Shown in pieces: positions 8,140 through 17,056 of a stretch of 64,000 nt of DNA. Each line of letters starts with the position of its first letter. Positions within the stretch are counted from its first letter, which is position 1. This DNA comes from GCA-002282575 sp964493995. GTDB lineage: Bacteria > Pseudomonadota > Gammaproteobacteria > Thiomicrospirales > Thiomicrospiraceae. The stretch is from NCBI GenBank assembly GCA_964493995.1, contig CAZBQD010000002.1, positions 33,179-97,178 on the forward strand, given 5' to 3'. Made by a program: the position numbers and the translations under genes. The notes under the pieces were generated by a model. It did no database searches and had not been told where the DNA came from. It saw only the letters and a program-made list of their open reading frames with translations.

Positions 8140-9345
8140 TTACCAACGGGTTTCTCGATCGGGGGTAGCGGTAATATGATGAATGGTCATGTCTGCACCA
8201 TCATATTCTTCTTCATCGCTTAAGCGAATACCAACCGCTAACTTTAGCAAACCATAGACCAAGTATCCACCGAAAAACGCTATGGCAATGCCTAAAAGCG
8301 TGCCGATGATTTGCGATACAAAGGAAACACCGCCCATACCACCGAGCAACTCCTGTCCGAAAATACCCGCTGCCAGCGCACCAAAAGCACCACACAGCCC
8401 ATGAAGGGGCCATACCCCCAGCACATCATCAATTTTCCATTTATTTTGTGTTAGGGTAAAGAGTTTGACAAAGCCAGCGCCAGCGATCATGCCAATCAGC
8501 AAAGCGCCAATCGGGTGCACAATATCCGAACCAGCACAAATCGCGACTAAACCGGCAAGGGGGCCGTTATAAGCAAAACCGGGATCGTTTTTACCCACAA
8601 CCAAGGCGGCGAGTGTGCCACCGACCATCGCCATTAATGAGTTTAAGGCGACCAAACCTGTAATGGCTTCCAGTTTTTGTGCCGACATGACATTGAAACC
8701 AAACCAGCCCACAATCAAAATCCATGAACCCAATGCTAAAAAAGGAATGTTTGATGGCGGATGCGCTGAAATTAACCCTTCTTTGGTGTAGCGTCCACGA
8801 CGCGCACCAAGATGCAGTACCGCGGCGAGTGCAATCCATCCCCCCACAGCATGAACCACGACTGAGCCGGCAAAGTCATGAAATTGAGCACCAAAGGTAG
8901 TGGCTAACCAGGCTTGAATGCCAAAATTACCATTCCAGGCGATGCCCTCGAATAAGGGGTAAACAAAGCCAACAATGGCAAAAGTCGCGGCCAGTTGTGG
9001 ATTAAACTTGGCGCGTTCAGCAATGCCACCCGACACAATAGCCGGAATAGCAGCGGCAAAGGTCATGAGAAAGAAAAACTTAATGAGCGCGTAGCCAGCA
9101 TCAACCGATAAGGCTTGATCGTTCATTAAGAAGTGCGAACCATAAGCAAGCGTGTAGCCGATAAAGAAATAGGCTAGGGTTGAAACGGCTAAGTCGGCTA
9201 AAATTTTAACCAAGGCATTAACTTGGTTTTTTTGTCTAACCGTGCCCACTTCTAAAAAGGCAAAGCCTGCGTGCATCGCCAGCACCATAACGGCGCCAAT
9301 GAGAAGGAAGAGAACGTCTTGTACGGGGAGGGTGGTGTTTTCCAT
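8140..9345 (-). CDS. amt: ammonium transporter (Amt family)
   Basis: A 401-residue membrane protein with eleven predicted helices that conducts ammonium across the inner membrane. It carries the family signatures: the helix-1 GFAFLEVGTVRQKN segment, the first pore histidine in FAGSVVVHAVGGW and the second in WPLHGLCGAFGAL. There is no signal peptide and no fused signalling domain. No glnK is adjacent in this window, unlike the usual glnK-amtB pairing. It is divergent from a small lipoprotein gene, with 79 bp between the two starts. I saw no sigma-54 consensus in that gap. Confidence 0.94.
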   Translation of the reverse strand: MENTTLPVQDVLFLLIGAVMVLAMHAGFAFLEVGTVRQKNQVNALVKILADLAVSTLAYFFIGYTLAYGSHFLMNDQALSVDAGYALIKFFFLMTFAAAIPAIVSGGIAERAKFNPQLAATFAIVGFVYPLFEGIAWNGNFGIQAWLATTFGAQFHDFAGSVVVHAVGGWIALAAVLHLGARRGRYTKEGLISAHPPSNIPFLALGSWILIVGWFGFNVMSAQKLEAITGLVALNSLMAMVGGTLAALVVGKNDPGFAYNGPLAGLVAICAGSDIVHPIGALLIGMIAGAGFVKLFTLTQNKWKIDDVLGVWPLHGLCGAFGALAAGIFGQELLGGMGGVSFVSQIIGTLLGIAIAFFGGYLVYGLLKLAVGIRLSDEEEYDGADMTIHHITATPDRETRW

Positions 9346-9424
9346 ATTGACTAGAAACTTCTGTTATAGTGGATAAAATTGGTTAATAGAATCATGCAAT
9401 CGCGCATTGATAAGGAGGTGGGCG

Positions 9425-9631
9425 TTGGTTAAAGCGGTAATAGGGGCGTTTTTGTGCCTGCAAATCGTGGGTTGCAGTTGGGTAGAGCGACAGGTCACTC
9501 AGGTCGAACAGCGCATAAATAAAACGAAAAGTTGCGAACAGGTCTCCCAACGCGAAGCGCCCGACTATGTTTCGACCAAACGTTACCGTTGTATGGGTGA
9601 GGACTGTCATGAATACGGCTGCCGTCAGTGA
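9425..9631 (+). CDS. small Cys-rich lipoprotein, unknown function
   Basis: A perfect GGAGG box (9414-9418) sits 6 bases before a TTG codon at 9425, which gives a 68-residue protein with a lipoprotein signal and the lipobox IVGC (Cys 17). The mature part has four further cysteines, at 37, 56, 61 and 66, with the last three spaced C-x4-C-x4-C. That suggests disulfides or metal binding in the periplasm. The 3' end overlaps the tail-to-tail sensor gene by 7 bp. I do not recognise the family. The coding call rests on the ribosome binding site and the lipobox together. Confidence 0.65.
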   Translation: MVKAVIGAFLCLQIVGCSWVERQVTQVEQRINKTKSCEQVSQREAPDYVSTKRYRCMGEDCHEYGCRQ

Positions 9632-12087
9632 GCAGTTAGGCTCTGCGTCATGACATCGATAGACAACACCAGTATGACATCATCATCGGACATGGTGACT
9701 AACCCCTGAATTAACCCTTGACCAATATTGCTGGGCGAGGGCATGATCTGAGCTGGGCTTAAGTGTTGAATCTGCCCTAACTGATCTACCATAAGGGCAA
9801 AACGTATAAAGTTATGTTCGATAATGAGCAACTGAGCCTGGGCTAATTCAACGGTTTGTCCCAACCAACGCACCGGCGATATAACCGGAATAACTCGATC
9901 TTGGTGAGAAACAAAGCCAACAAAGGAAGCATCTTCACTGGGAATGCCTTGACGCATTAAGGACAAGTCAACGGCTTCAATAATAGCATGTACCGGCAAG
10001 GCATAATGTTGATTGCCAATGCAGAAGGTTGCCAGGCTAACACTCTGGTCTGTTAGGGTGTTTTGCTTAGGAAGCAGACGCTCTTTCGCAGTAGGTTGTA
10101 GAGTTAACTTCTCAGCAGTCAAATGATCGCCAATTCGGCTGAATAAAGCCGCATAAGTGGCTTTGCCATTGGTTTTAGCAGGGTACTCCCGATAACTCGA
10201 GGCTTGAGCAATACCGACGGCATAACGCCCGTCCTGGCATTCGATGATGCCATATCCTCGCTCCAGCACGTCTGTTAATTTAATGGGTAAAGGCTTAGCC
10301 GGTTGAAAGCTGGCGTGGGTGCTAGCAATGACATTGGCTTGCTCGTCAAAGAATACAGCAAAGCTATTGAATTGTTCAGAGCTGGGTTGAGACTCTTCCA
10401 ACATGGCCGTAAACTGGGGCAGGCTGTCAAAAATAAGTGCAATGCCACCGACTACTTGTTGAGTCTGTTGGGGGTGCATGATCGCAGCTGCATAAATATA
10501 AGTGGGGCGGTTGTCATAAAGTGGTGTGGCGCCAAAGTCCGAAATGACATACTCGCGGCTAGATTTAAGCCCTAAACTCTGACTTACCCAAGGCTCAGTC
10601 ATCGCTTGCCCCAGCCATTCTGTTAAATGCGGCTGAGATACGGCGATGACTTTACCTGCTTTGTCATAGAGCATAATACCCGTATAAACCGTGTAAAGTT
10701 GGTTGATATAAGCCAAAATCCCATTCAGCTCTTCGCCCATTTCAGTAGTGATGGCGCTTTGAGCTAAGACTTCTCTAAACCGGGCGGTGAGTGACCACCA
10801 GCGACAATCGTTTGCCCGTTCGTAGAGGTTTCTGTCTTTAATATTGACCGCCAAAGACGCCAAAAAACGATTATTGGCCAGTGTCGCCCCAATTACCGTT
10901 TGATAAAGGTTTTCGATCGCGTCGGCTAGTAGTGCCTTGGTTTTAAGTCCTGTCTGACTGATTTCCCACAACAGAGCACGAGAAAACAAGGTTTCACTCT
11001 GTCCGGCATGCTGATGCAGGCTACCATTCCAAACCGAACGATTCAAGTTGACCTGAATACGATCAGCTTGCGTGGGAATGCTCATCAGTTCCGGTGAAAA
11101 AATCGCTAAGCCCTGCAAGTTATGTATGTCAATGCTGGGTTGCTCATGACGTTCAAAGGCAAAATCGAGCGGAATCATTACATGCCCTAGCCAATTTTGC
11201 CCTGTGTAACCTTGATAACCCTTTCCCGCACGACTACTGACCAAATACTTACGCCCTGCCAGTCGTTGAATGCTCATGCCACCCAGGTGATGCTGAACCT
11301 GAGTGCCAATCGGTAATTGTTGCAAATCACTACTGGCAATGACCTTGCCGGAGCAGTCTGTTAAACTTATCACCGACCAATCGCCGTCGGAGAGTTCGGA
11401 AAAAATATGTTGGCATTCGTCTTGAAAATTAAAACATAAACACAGCACGCCTAGATTTTGCTGACGGGCATTTTGAACACGATAGGCATAAATGTGCGCT
11501 GTTGCCTGATCAGGTAATAAATCACTTTTGCGAAATACTTCTACATAGGCTTCAGAACTCGTCAAAGCGGTCTCAATGAGTGGATCGTGACTTTGTACAA
11601 CGCCATTAGGGCAGAGTCTGAACACCACCTTGCCCTGGGTGTCGAGTAAAATGATGTCGTGGTAAACCGTGTAATTGGCTCGGTAAGCAGCCAAGTGTTG
11701 TGCTAGGGACTCGGTGCTAATCGCATCGGACTGACTGAGAAAGTCAATGATGGTTTGATCGGTGGCTAAAAAACCAATGTCCGCAGTGCGTTCAAACAGG
11801 TTGCGTTGCATCATATCGGTAGCGACACTGGCTTTCATCGCCAAGCGTTGATAGAGTTCTTGCCAGTATTCATTCCCCAGATGATTAACCAAAGACTCGC
11901 TCAGTTTGAAAAAGGACTCCCGCGTGGTTCCCATTTCATTACCCACGCCGGAAAGCTGACCGAGTAAAGCCAGATTGTCCCAAACGGCTTGATAACGACC
12001 GATAGTTTCTCTCAGATCATCAACTTCGGGCATGTAGCGTATTAAAGGTAATAGGCGATCATCTAATTTAAGCCCTTTGTATTCCAT
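9625..12087 (-). CDS. soluble sensor with tandem cache-like domains and C-terminal CheW domain
   Basis: The 820-residue protein has no membrane segment or signal peptide. Two similar sensor blocks can be seen: one around YTVYHDIILLDTQGKV (about residues 130-160) and one around LYTVYTGIMLYDKAGKV (about 455-475). Both resemble cache/PAS-like ligand domains. The last 140 residues (from SLATFCIGNQHYALPVHAI) form a CheW-like domain, the scaffold that binds CheA and receptors. It is likely a cytosolic input protein for a chemosensory array. ATG 12087 has an AAAAAGGA box, whereas the longer frame to 12129 starts with TTG and lacks one. No other che gene is in the window. Confidence 0.75.
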   Translation of the reverse strand: MEYKGLKLDDRLLPLIRYMPEVDDLRETIGRYQAVWDNLALLGQLSGVGNEMGTTRESFFKLSESLVNHLGNEYWQELYQRLAMKASVATDMMQRNLFERTADIGFLATDQTIIDFLSQSDAISTESLAQHLAAYRANYTVYHDIILLDTQGKVVFRLCPNGVVQSHDPLIETALTSSEAYVEVFRKSDLLPDQATAHIYAYRVQNARQQNLGVLCLCFNFQDECQHIFSELSDGDWSVISLTDCSGKVIASSDLQQLPIGTQVQHHLGGMSIQRLAGRKYLVSSRAGKGYQGYTGQNWLGHVMIPLDFAFERHEQPSIDIHNLQGLAIFSPELMSIPTQADRIQVNLNRSVWNGSLHQHAGQSETLFSRALLWEISQTGLKTKALLADAIENLYQTVIGATLANNRFLASLAVNIKDRNLYERANDCRWWSLTARFREVLAQSAITTEMGEELNGILAYINQLYTVYTGIMLYDKAGKVIAVSQPHLTEWLGQAMTEPWVSQSLGLKSSREYVISDFGATPLYDNRPTYIYAAAIMHPQQTQQVVGGIALIFDSLPQFTAMLEESQPSSEQFNSFAVFFDEQANVIASTHASFQPAKPLPIKLTDVLERGYGIIECQDGRYAVGIAQASSYREYPAKTNGKATYAALFSRIGDHLTAEKLTLQPTAKERLLPKQNTLTDQSVSLATFCIGNQHYALPVHAIIEAVDLSLMRQGIPSEDASFVGFVSHQDRVIPVISPVRWLGQTVELAQAQLLIIEHNFIRFALMVDQLGQIQHLSPAQIMPSPSNIGQGLIQGLVTMSDDDVILVLSIDVMTQSLTAH

Positions 12088-12224
12088 GAGATTCCTTTTT
12101 GGTGCTATTTTTGTTTTATTTTGGTTCAAACAAGCATTTTTATGGTTATGAATCTCGCATTTGACGCTAATTGAGCAGCTAATGTGCCAAAGTTGAACAA
12201 TTTGGCTCGAAGTTGCTTAGGTTA

Positions 12225-13925
12225 TCAAGGCGTAGGGGCTGTTCCCGCTTGCTGAATAAAGCGCACCGCTTGCTGCAAGGCGGCTTCTCGATCAAATCCC
12301 GTTCTGCCATCCAGTTTACCTAAAACGCCTTGGCGCGTCAGCTGATCTTGCGCATCGCCCAAGGCTAATAACAGCCACACTTGTGCGCCTCGGCTTTGAA
12401 GTCGATAAATTAAATCATCTAATACCATAGCAGAGCTAAAATCGATGTAGGGAACAGAACGAAAGTCAAGTAGATAAGCTTTTCCCGGCATTGCCAATAC
12501 GCGTCGTGAGAGTCCTCGTGCCGCACCAAAACTCATGGGTACATCTAAGTAGGCAAAAACCAGTTGATGGTCAGCCTGTGCCAGTAATTGCTTTTCGGAA
12601 TCACTAAACCAAATACCAGGTAGTTCTTCGTAATGGCGACCCAATGTTAGGGCGTTTAATTGCAGTTGTGTCATGCGTCCAAATAACACAAAGCTAGCCA
12701 TGGCTAAGCCCACCACCACAGCACTGACCAGGTCTAATAAAATAGCCGTTGCCAACACAGCCAGCATCATGCTTTTACCTACTTTAGGAATGGCGCGCCA
12801 ACGTTTCAAATACGACCAGTCAATCTGATCTAAACCTACTTTAACAAGCAAACCCCCTAACACCGCGAGCGGAATATGAGCGAAAAAATCTTGTACGCTC
12901 AGTGCCAACACACCCACTAATAGCGCGTGAACCGCAGCCGCCCAACTAGAGCGAGAGCCATAAGACATAGCAACGGTGGTACGCATAGGAGCGCCGGTAC
13001 TGGCCATACCACCAAGCAATCCACTGGCGATATTGCTCATGCCTTGTCCCATCAGTTCTTTATCAGGATTATGGCTTTGACGCGTCATTTTTTCCGTAAC
13101 GACAGAGCCCAACAGGGAAACCAAGCTGGCCACCACCGCTAGGGTAAAAGCGGTTTGAACCAAATAAGGCAGTTGCCAAACTTCAACCGACGGCAAATGC
13201 AAGCTCGGCAGGTGAAAACTGAGTTCACCAATAACACGAAAATCCCCCATCCACCACACCCCATTCACCGCGAGTAGGTGATGGTGAGAGAGCAGGCTCA
13301 CCGCAATAACTCCCAGCAACAGCACCATAATGGGAGCCGGTAAATAGCGATTGAGTCGGGGAAAACGTTTTGGCCAAATCATCATGAATGAAATGGTGGC
13401 CATGCCGAGCATCAATTCTGGCCAGGAAGGGGTAGCGAGCATACTAGGTAAGGCCATAATCACTTCCAACGGATAGACCCAGTTTTCACCTCCTAAAATG
13501 GCGGGAAGCTGTTCTAGTATCAACATAATACCAATGGCACTGAGCAATCCCGAAATGACCGAATGCGGTAGATATTCAATGAATCGTCCCCATTTAAGCC
13601 AACCGAATAGCATTTGCATGGCGCCAGCCAATACCACCACGGCAAAAGTCAGCATCATTGCCGCATCGGGATTGTTGGGAATGGCTTGAGTAAAGTGCGC
13701 GACTGATAAAGCCAATAACACCGAAACAGCACCGGTAGGGCCAGAGTGTTGTCCGGGTGTGCCACCCCAAAGCGCCGAGACAAAGCCGGCGATCACGGCA
13801 CTGAGTACCCCTGCTTCTGCCCCCAGCCCCGAAGCAACACCAAAAGCCAAACCCAAGGGAAGGGCGATCAGGGCGGATACCAGAGCACCAATTAACTGTT
13901 GCGAGTAGGATAGAGAGGAGTTCAA
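12225..13925 (-). CDS. SulP-family anion transporter with STAS domain
   Basis: The 566-residue protein has the SulP fold: about 12-14 hydrophobic helices with GTPGQHSGPTGAVSVL near residues 54-69, and a C-terminal STAS domain (from about residue 440, containing the LLDFRSVPYIDFSSAMVL strand-helix). SulP proteins carry sulfate, bicarbonate or other anions; this one is not assignable further. The start appears to be TTG 13925 with a weak GAGCGAG box, so the exact N-terminus is uncertain by a few codons. It stands alone and faces away from the ATP-grasp operon, with a REPIN-like repeat between them. Confidence 0.87.
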   Translation of the reverse strand: MNSSLSYSQQLIGALVSALIALPLGLAFGVASGLGAEAGVLSAVIAGFVSALWGGTPGQHSGPTGAVSVLLALSVAHFTQAIPNNPDAAMMLTFAVVVLAGAMQMLFGWLKWGRFIEYLPHSVISGLLSAIGIMLILEQLPAILGGENWVYPLEVIMALPSMLATPSWPELMLGMATISFMMIWPKRFPRLNRYLPAPIMVLLLGVIAVSLLSHHHLLAVNGVWWMGDFRVIGELSFHLPSLHLPSVEVWQLPYLVQTAFTLAVVASLVSLLGSVVTEKMTRQSHNPDKELMGQGMSNIASGLLGGMASTGAPMRTTVAMSYGSRSSWAAAVHALLVGVLALSVQDFFAHIPLAVLGGLLVKVGLDQIDWSYLKRWRAIPKVGKSMMLAVLATAILLDLVSAVVVGLAMASFVLFGRMTQLQLNALTLGRHYEELPGIWFSDSEKQLLAQADHQLVFAYLDVPMSFGAARGLSRRVLAMPGKAYLLDFRSVPYIDFSSAMVLDDLIYRLQSRGAQVWLLLALGDAQDQLTRQGVLGKLDGRTGFDREAALQQAVRFIQQAGTAPTP

Positions 13926-14033
13926 GCGCGTTCTCGCTCAAGATAACAAGTGGGTTAATCGAGCCATTAGCTTAACCCCTCTAGCGCGATTAAAACAACC
14001 CTGCTACACTGAAATAAAATAAAAGTGGTTAGT

Positions 14034-14149
14034 GCTCAACGCTGTTCACTTAAAGAATACTTCCGTTCGCCCTGAGCTGGTCGAAGGGGTGGAGGGAAGC
14101 AACCAGTGGTTCGACAGGCTCACCACGAACGGTTGAATGAACAGTATTG
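14034..14149. repeat. REPIN-like 116-bp palindromic repeat, copy 1
   Basis: This 116-bp block matches a block of identical length at 25643-25758 with only scattered differences. It contains two inverted arms, CCGTTCGCCCTGAGCTGGTC and the opposing GACAGGCTCACCACGAACGG. Its outer ends are also imperfectly inverted (GCTGTTCACTT and ATGAACAGTATT). It lies between divergent operons (SulP transporter and ATP-grasp cluster). The CTGAGC-TGTCGAA core is typical of REP elements mobilised by RAYT transposases; no RAYT gene is in the window. Confidence 0.85.
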
Positions 14150-14216
14150 GGTTAGTGCCGCACAAAAAACGACACCGGGTTAACAGAGATTGATTTTATA
14201 ATCTTTACGGTGGACT

Positions 14217-15578
14217 ATGCTCGAAAATAATGAGAGTTACGAGCGCTTTTTTGCGCTATTTCAACAACAAAATCACACACGCTTGTCGGGGTTTGATGAC
14301 TTCATGCAACGTCAGGGTGTGACCTTTAATCTATACAAAAATAATCAGTTTGTCGAACAAACCTTTCCGTTCGATGCCATTCCTCGCATCATTCCGGCCG
14401 ATGAGTTTGCGCGTCTTTCTAAAGGGTTAGCGCAGCGTGTTGCTGCCTTAAATGCGTTTTTGAATGACATTTATGGTGAGCAAAAAATCATTAAAGACGG
14501 CATCATTCCGCCCGATTTTGTCTTCAGTAGCAAAGCTTATCTGCCCAGTTTTCAAGGTTGTGCGGTGGCCAAAAATATTCGTACCCACATTAGTGGTTTG
14601 GATTTGGTGAAAGATTCGGCGACGAACGAGTGGTTAATTTTAGAAGACAACCTGCGTGTACCCTCCGGGGCGAGTTATCCCTTGAGTATTCGTCGAGCTT
14701 ACCGCCAGTTGTTTCCGCAATTATTTGAGCAAATGTCGATTATGCCCAGCGATCACTACGGAGACAGCTTGGCGTCGATGTACGATTTCGTCAATCCAGG
14801 TGGCATCAGTGTGGTGTTGAGTCCGGGGCGCTTCAATTCTGCTTTTTATGAGCATAGCTATTTAGCGCGTATCAGCGGTGCACGTTTGGTCACGAATGAA
14901 GACCTGTTTGTTGAAAACAAGGTGTTGTATCTTAAAAGTTTTAATGGCAAGCGTATTCGTGTGGGGGTGGTTTATCGCCGCTTAGATGATGACTTTTTAG
15001 ATCCATTATGTTTCCGTGACGATAGTATGATTGGCGTTCCCAATTTAATGAGTGTTTACCGAGCGGGTAATGTCGCTTTGCTTAATGCGGTGGGTAACGG
15101 TATCGCCGATGATAAAGGCATTTACTATTTCGTACCTAAAATGATTGAGTACTATTTGGGCGAAACACCACTTATGTCGAATGCGCCGACCTTCTTGCCG
15201 TGGTTCGAAGATGACCGTCGTTTCGTATTGGAAAATCTGCATCGATTAGTCATTAAAGATGTGGCCGAAGCAGGTGGCTATGGTGTGCTCTTTGGCGATA
15301 AGCTAAGCCAACAGCAGCTAGCCGATTTAGCGGAACATATCAAGGCCGAGCCGCGTCGCTTCATCGCGCAAGAACGCATTGAATTTTATGATATTCCCAC
15401 CTTTATCAATGGTCAGGTCGAACCGCGTAAATCTGATTTGCGCATGTACATTGTGCACGGCGAAGTGATTAAAGTATGGGCGGGCGGCTTGACCCGTTTT
15501 GCACGAGAAGAGGGGAATTATTTGGTCAACTCTTCGCAAGGTGGCGGTTTCAAAGATACTTGGGTATTGGGGGCGTAA
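14217..15578 (+). CDS. circularly permuted ATP-grasp family protein
   Basis: A 453-residue protein of the circularly permuted ATP-grasp type. It shows the hallmark ILEDNLRVPSGASY near residue 142 and a C-terminal NSSQGGGFKDTW, together with the PRKSDLRMY segment expected to contact nucleotide and metal. ATP-grasp ligases form amide bonds by way of acyl-phosphates. Genes of this type accompanied by alpha-E and transglutaminase-like genes have been predicted to make or modify peptides, but the product is unknown. ATG 14217 follows a GGTGG box. It is the first gene of a five-gene operon. Confidence 0.88.
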   Translation: MLENNESYERFFALFQQQNHTRLSGFDDFMQRQGVTFNLYKNNQFVEQTFPFDAIPRIIPADEFARLSKGLAQRVAALNAFLNDIYGEQKIIKDGIIPPDFVFSSKAYLPSFQGCAVAKNIRTHISGLDLVKDSATNEWLILEDNLRVPSGASYPLSIRRAYRQLFPQLFEQMSIMPSDHYGDSLASMYDFVNPGGISVVLSPGRFNSAFYEHSYLARISGARLVTNEDLFVENKVLYLKSFNGKRIRVGVVYRRLDDDFLDPLCFRDDSMIGVPNLMSVYRAGNVALLNAVGNGIADDKGIYYFVPKMIEYYLGETPLMSNAPTFLPWFEDDRRFVLENLHRLVIKDVAEAGGYGVLFGDKLSQQQLADLAEHIKAEPRRFIAQERIEFYDIPTFINGQVEPRKSDLRMYIVHGEVIKVWAGGLTRFAREEGNYLVNSSQGGGFKDTWVLGA

Positions 15579-15580
15579 TT

Positions 15581-16249
15581 ATGGCAACTTCATTATATTT
15601 AAGCCCACGCATGGCCGACGCTTTATTGTGGTTAGGACGTTATCAACAGCGACTGGAAACCTTGGGTAAAGAAGTCTTGGTTCAGTTTGATGCCGTTATC
15701 GATAAGGATAAGGCTGCGGGTAGTCGTTTGTTTCACAAGCTAGGTGTTGAGTTGAACTATGCCTGTGCAACCGATTTTTTGAAGCAAGCCTGCTATGGCA
15801 ATCATGCCACTCAGTTGTTTAGGATCAGTGCTCAGGCACGTGAAAATGCCATAACCGTGCGAGATTTGTTGTCCGATAGCCTGTTTGGCAGTGTTAATGG
15901 CGTTTACGATGCGCTCAAACGTCATCAAGCCGACGATAACCTAGACGCTTATGAGCTTGAACAGTTGTTTGGTGAAATTGAATACTTCTGGGGACGACTC
16001 AGCACGCGTTTGGTAAAAAGTCGAGCGGCTCAGTTCATCTTACTGGGGCAGGCGATTGAAATCATTGATCTCAAAATGCGTCTCTATGGCGAAATTGACA
16101 GCTTGGTTGAGGATGCAAAACGCTTAAACTTACTGGGCACTCAGTTGTCGGATCACTGGAAACCTTTTCAGCCTTTGAATCAAAGCTTGGTGCAGAATAT
16201 GAATAGTTTAGCTGGCGCGGGTGCGCAGGTCATTCGCTATGCGAGTTAA
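15581..16249 (+). CDS. alpha-E domain protein
   Basis: The 222-residue, mostly helical protein begins MATSLYLSPRMADALLWLGRYQQR, matching the start of alpha-E domain proteins, which nearly always sit beside circularly permuted ATP-grasp genes. It has the conserved N-terminal W-x-GRY-x-x-R segment and an ARENA motif around residue 87. It is shorter than many relatives of about 310 residues. ATG 15581 lies 2 bp after the ATP-grasp stop and inside its ribosome binding range, so the pair is translationally coupled. A longer frame reaching back to 15476 overlaps the ATP-grasp gene and is not used. The function is not known beyond the association. Confidence 0.85.
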   Translation: MATSLYLSPRMADALLWLGRYQQRLETLGKEVLVQFDAVIDKDKAAGSRLFHKLGVELNYACATDFLKQACYGNHATQLFRISAQARENAITVRDLLSDSLFGSVNGVYDALKRHQADDNLDAYELEQLFGEIEYFWGRLSTRLVKSRAAQFILLGQAIEIIDLKMRLYGEIDSLVEDAKRLNLLGTQLSDHWKPFQPLNQSLVQNMNSLAGAGAQVIRYAS

Positions 16250-16261
16250 GGGAAGCGTGGC

Positions 16262-17035
16262 GTGATGGTGTTTCAGTTAACTTATCAGCTGTCTATCCAG
16301 TTTTCGCAGTCGGTGCGTCAGCATCAGTATGCGTTGCGACTGCTACCGCGTTTGGCGAGTGGCGTTCGTGTGCATCAGCAACAACTCAGCATTGCGGGCA
16401 GTCATGACCAAGGCGAGTTGCTCGACGGTTTTGCTAATCAACTGATTTATGGCAACTATGCAGCATGTCACGGACATTTTGAGGTCGCTTATCAAGCGCT
16501 TGTGAGTCGAGAGATGGTTTTTGGCACAGACTTGCCGGTTGACTGGTTTCGTGCGCCAACGTTACTCACTCTTGCCGAGCCGTCATTATTAGCTCAGTGG
16601 ATGGTACATCAGCCTAATTTACCGCTATTTGAGCAGGCGATGCGCATTATGGATTCCGTTTATCAGCGCATGACTTATGTTAAAGGGGCGACTCAAGTCG
16701 GTCATGGCGTGGATAGCGTGCTCCAACATGCGACGGGGGTGTGCCAAGACTATGCTCATATCATGATCGCATTGTTGCGATTTGTTGGCATACCGGCGCG
16801 TTATGTGGCAGGGGTGGCACAGGGTGAAGGAGAGAGTCATGCTTGGGTTGAAGCCTGGATTGACGGTTGGTGGCAAGGCTTTGATCCGACCCATAATTGT
16901 ATGGTCAGTTATCAAGATGCCTACATTCCCATTGCGGTGGGGCGAGATGCGGCCGATTGCCCGCTGAATCGGGGGCAATTTGTCGGTCAAGCCGAACAAA
17001 TGCTGTCGGTACAAACGCAGTTATTAGCTGCCTAG
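16262..17035 (+). CDS. transglutaminase-like cysteine protease-fold protein
   Basis: A 257-residue protein with an N-terminal beta-rich domain (about residues 1-100) and a transglutaminase-like core. The triad is intact: Cys161 in GVCQDYAH, His193 in ESHAWVEAW and Asp208 in GFDPTHN. The fold catalyses peptide-bond hydrolysis or acyl transfer. There is no signal peptide, so it is cytosolic and may trim or condense the product of the ATP-grasp enzyme. The start is GTG 16262 or ATG 16265, after AAGGGAAG. It lies 12 bp behind the alpha-E gene. Confidence 0.88.
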   Translation: MMVFQLTYQLSIQFSQSVRQHQYALRLLPRLASGVRVHQQQLSIAGSHDQGELLDGFANQLIYGNYAACHGHFEVAYQALVSREMVFGTDLPVDWFRAPTLLTLAEPSLLAQWMVHQPNLPLFEQAMRIMDSVYQRMTYVKGATQVGHGVDSVLQHATGVCQDYAHIMIALLRFVGIPARYVAGVAQGEGESHAWVEAWIDGWWQGFDPTHNCMVSYQDAYIPIAVGRDAADCPLNRGQFVGQAEQMLSVQTQLLAA

Positions 17036-17056
17036 TCAAGATTGAGAGAATCAACC

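Noticed and set aside
13594..13941. 115-codon frame opposite the SulP start region
   Set aside because: It is on the same strand in another frame, inside the transporter gene. The transporter sequence is clearly conserved in its own frame.
14034..14149. Possible CRISPR or attachment site
   Set aside because: There are only two copies far apart, each palindromic, without spacer arrays. REPIN-like repeat fits better.
15476..15580. N-terminal extension of the alpha-E protein
   Set aside because: The extra 35 codons overlap the end of the ATP-grasp gene in another frame, and the residues do not resemble alpha-E proteins. ATG 15581 matches the family start.
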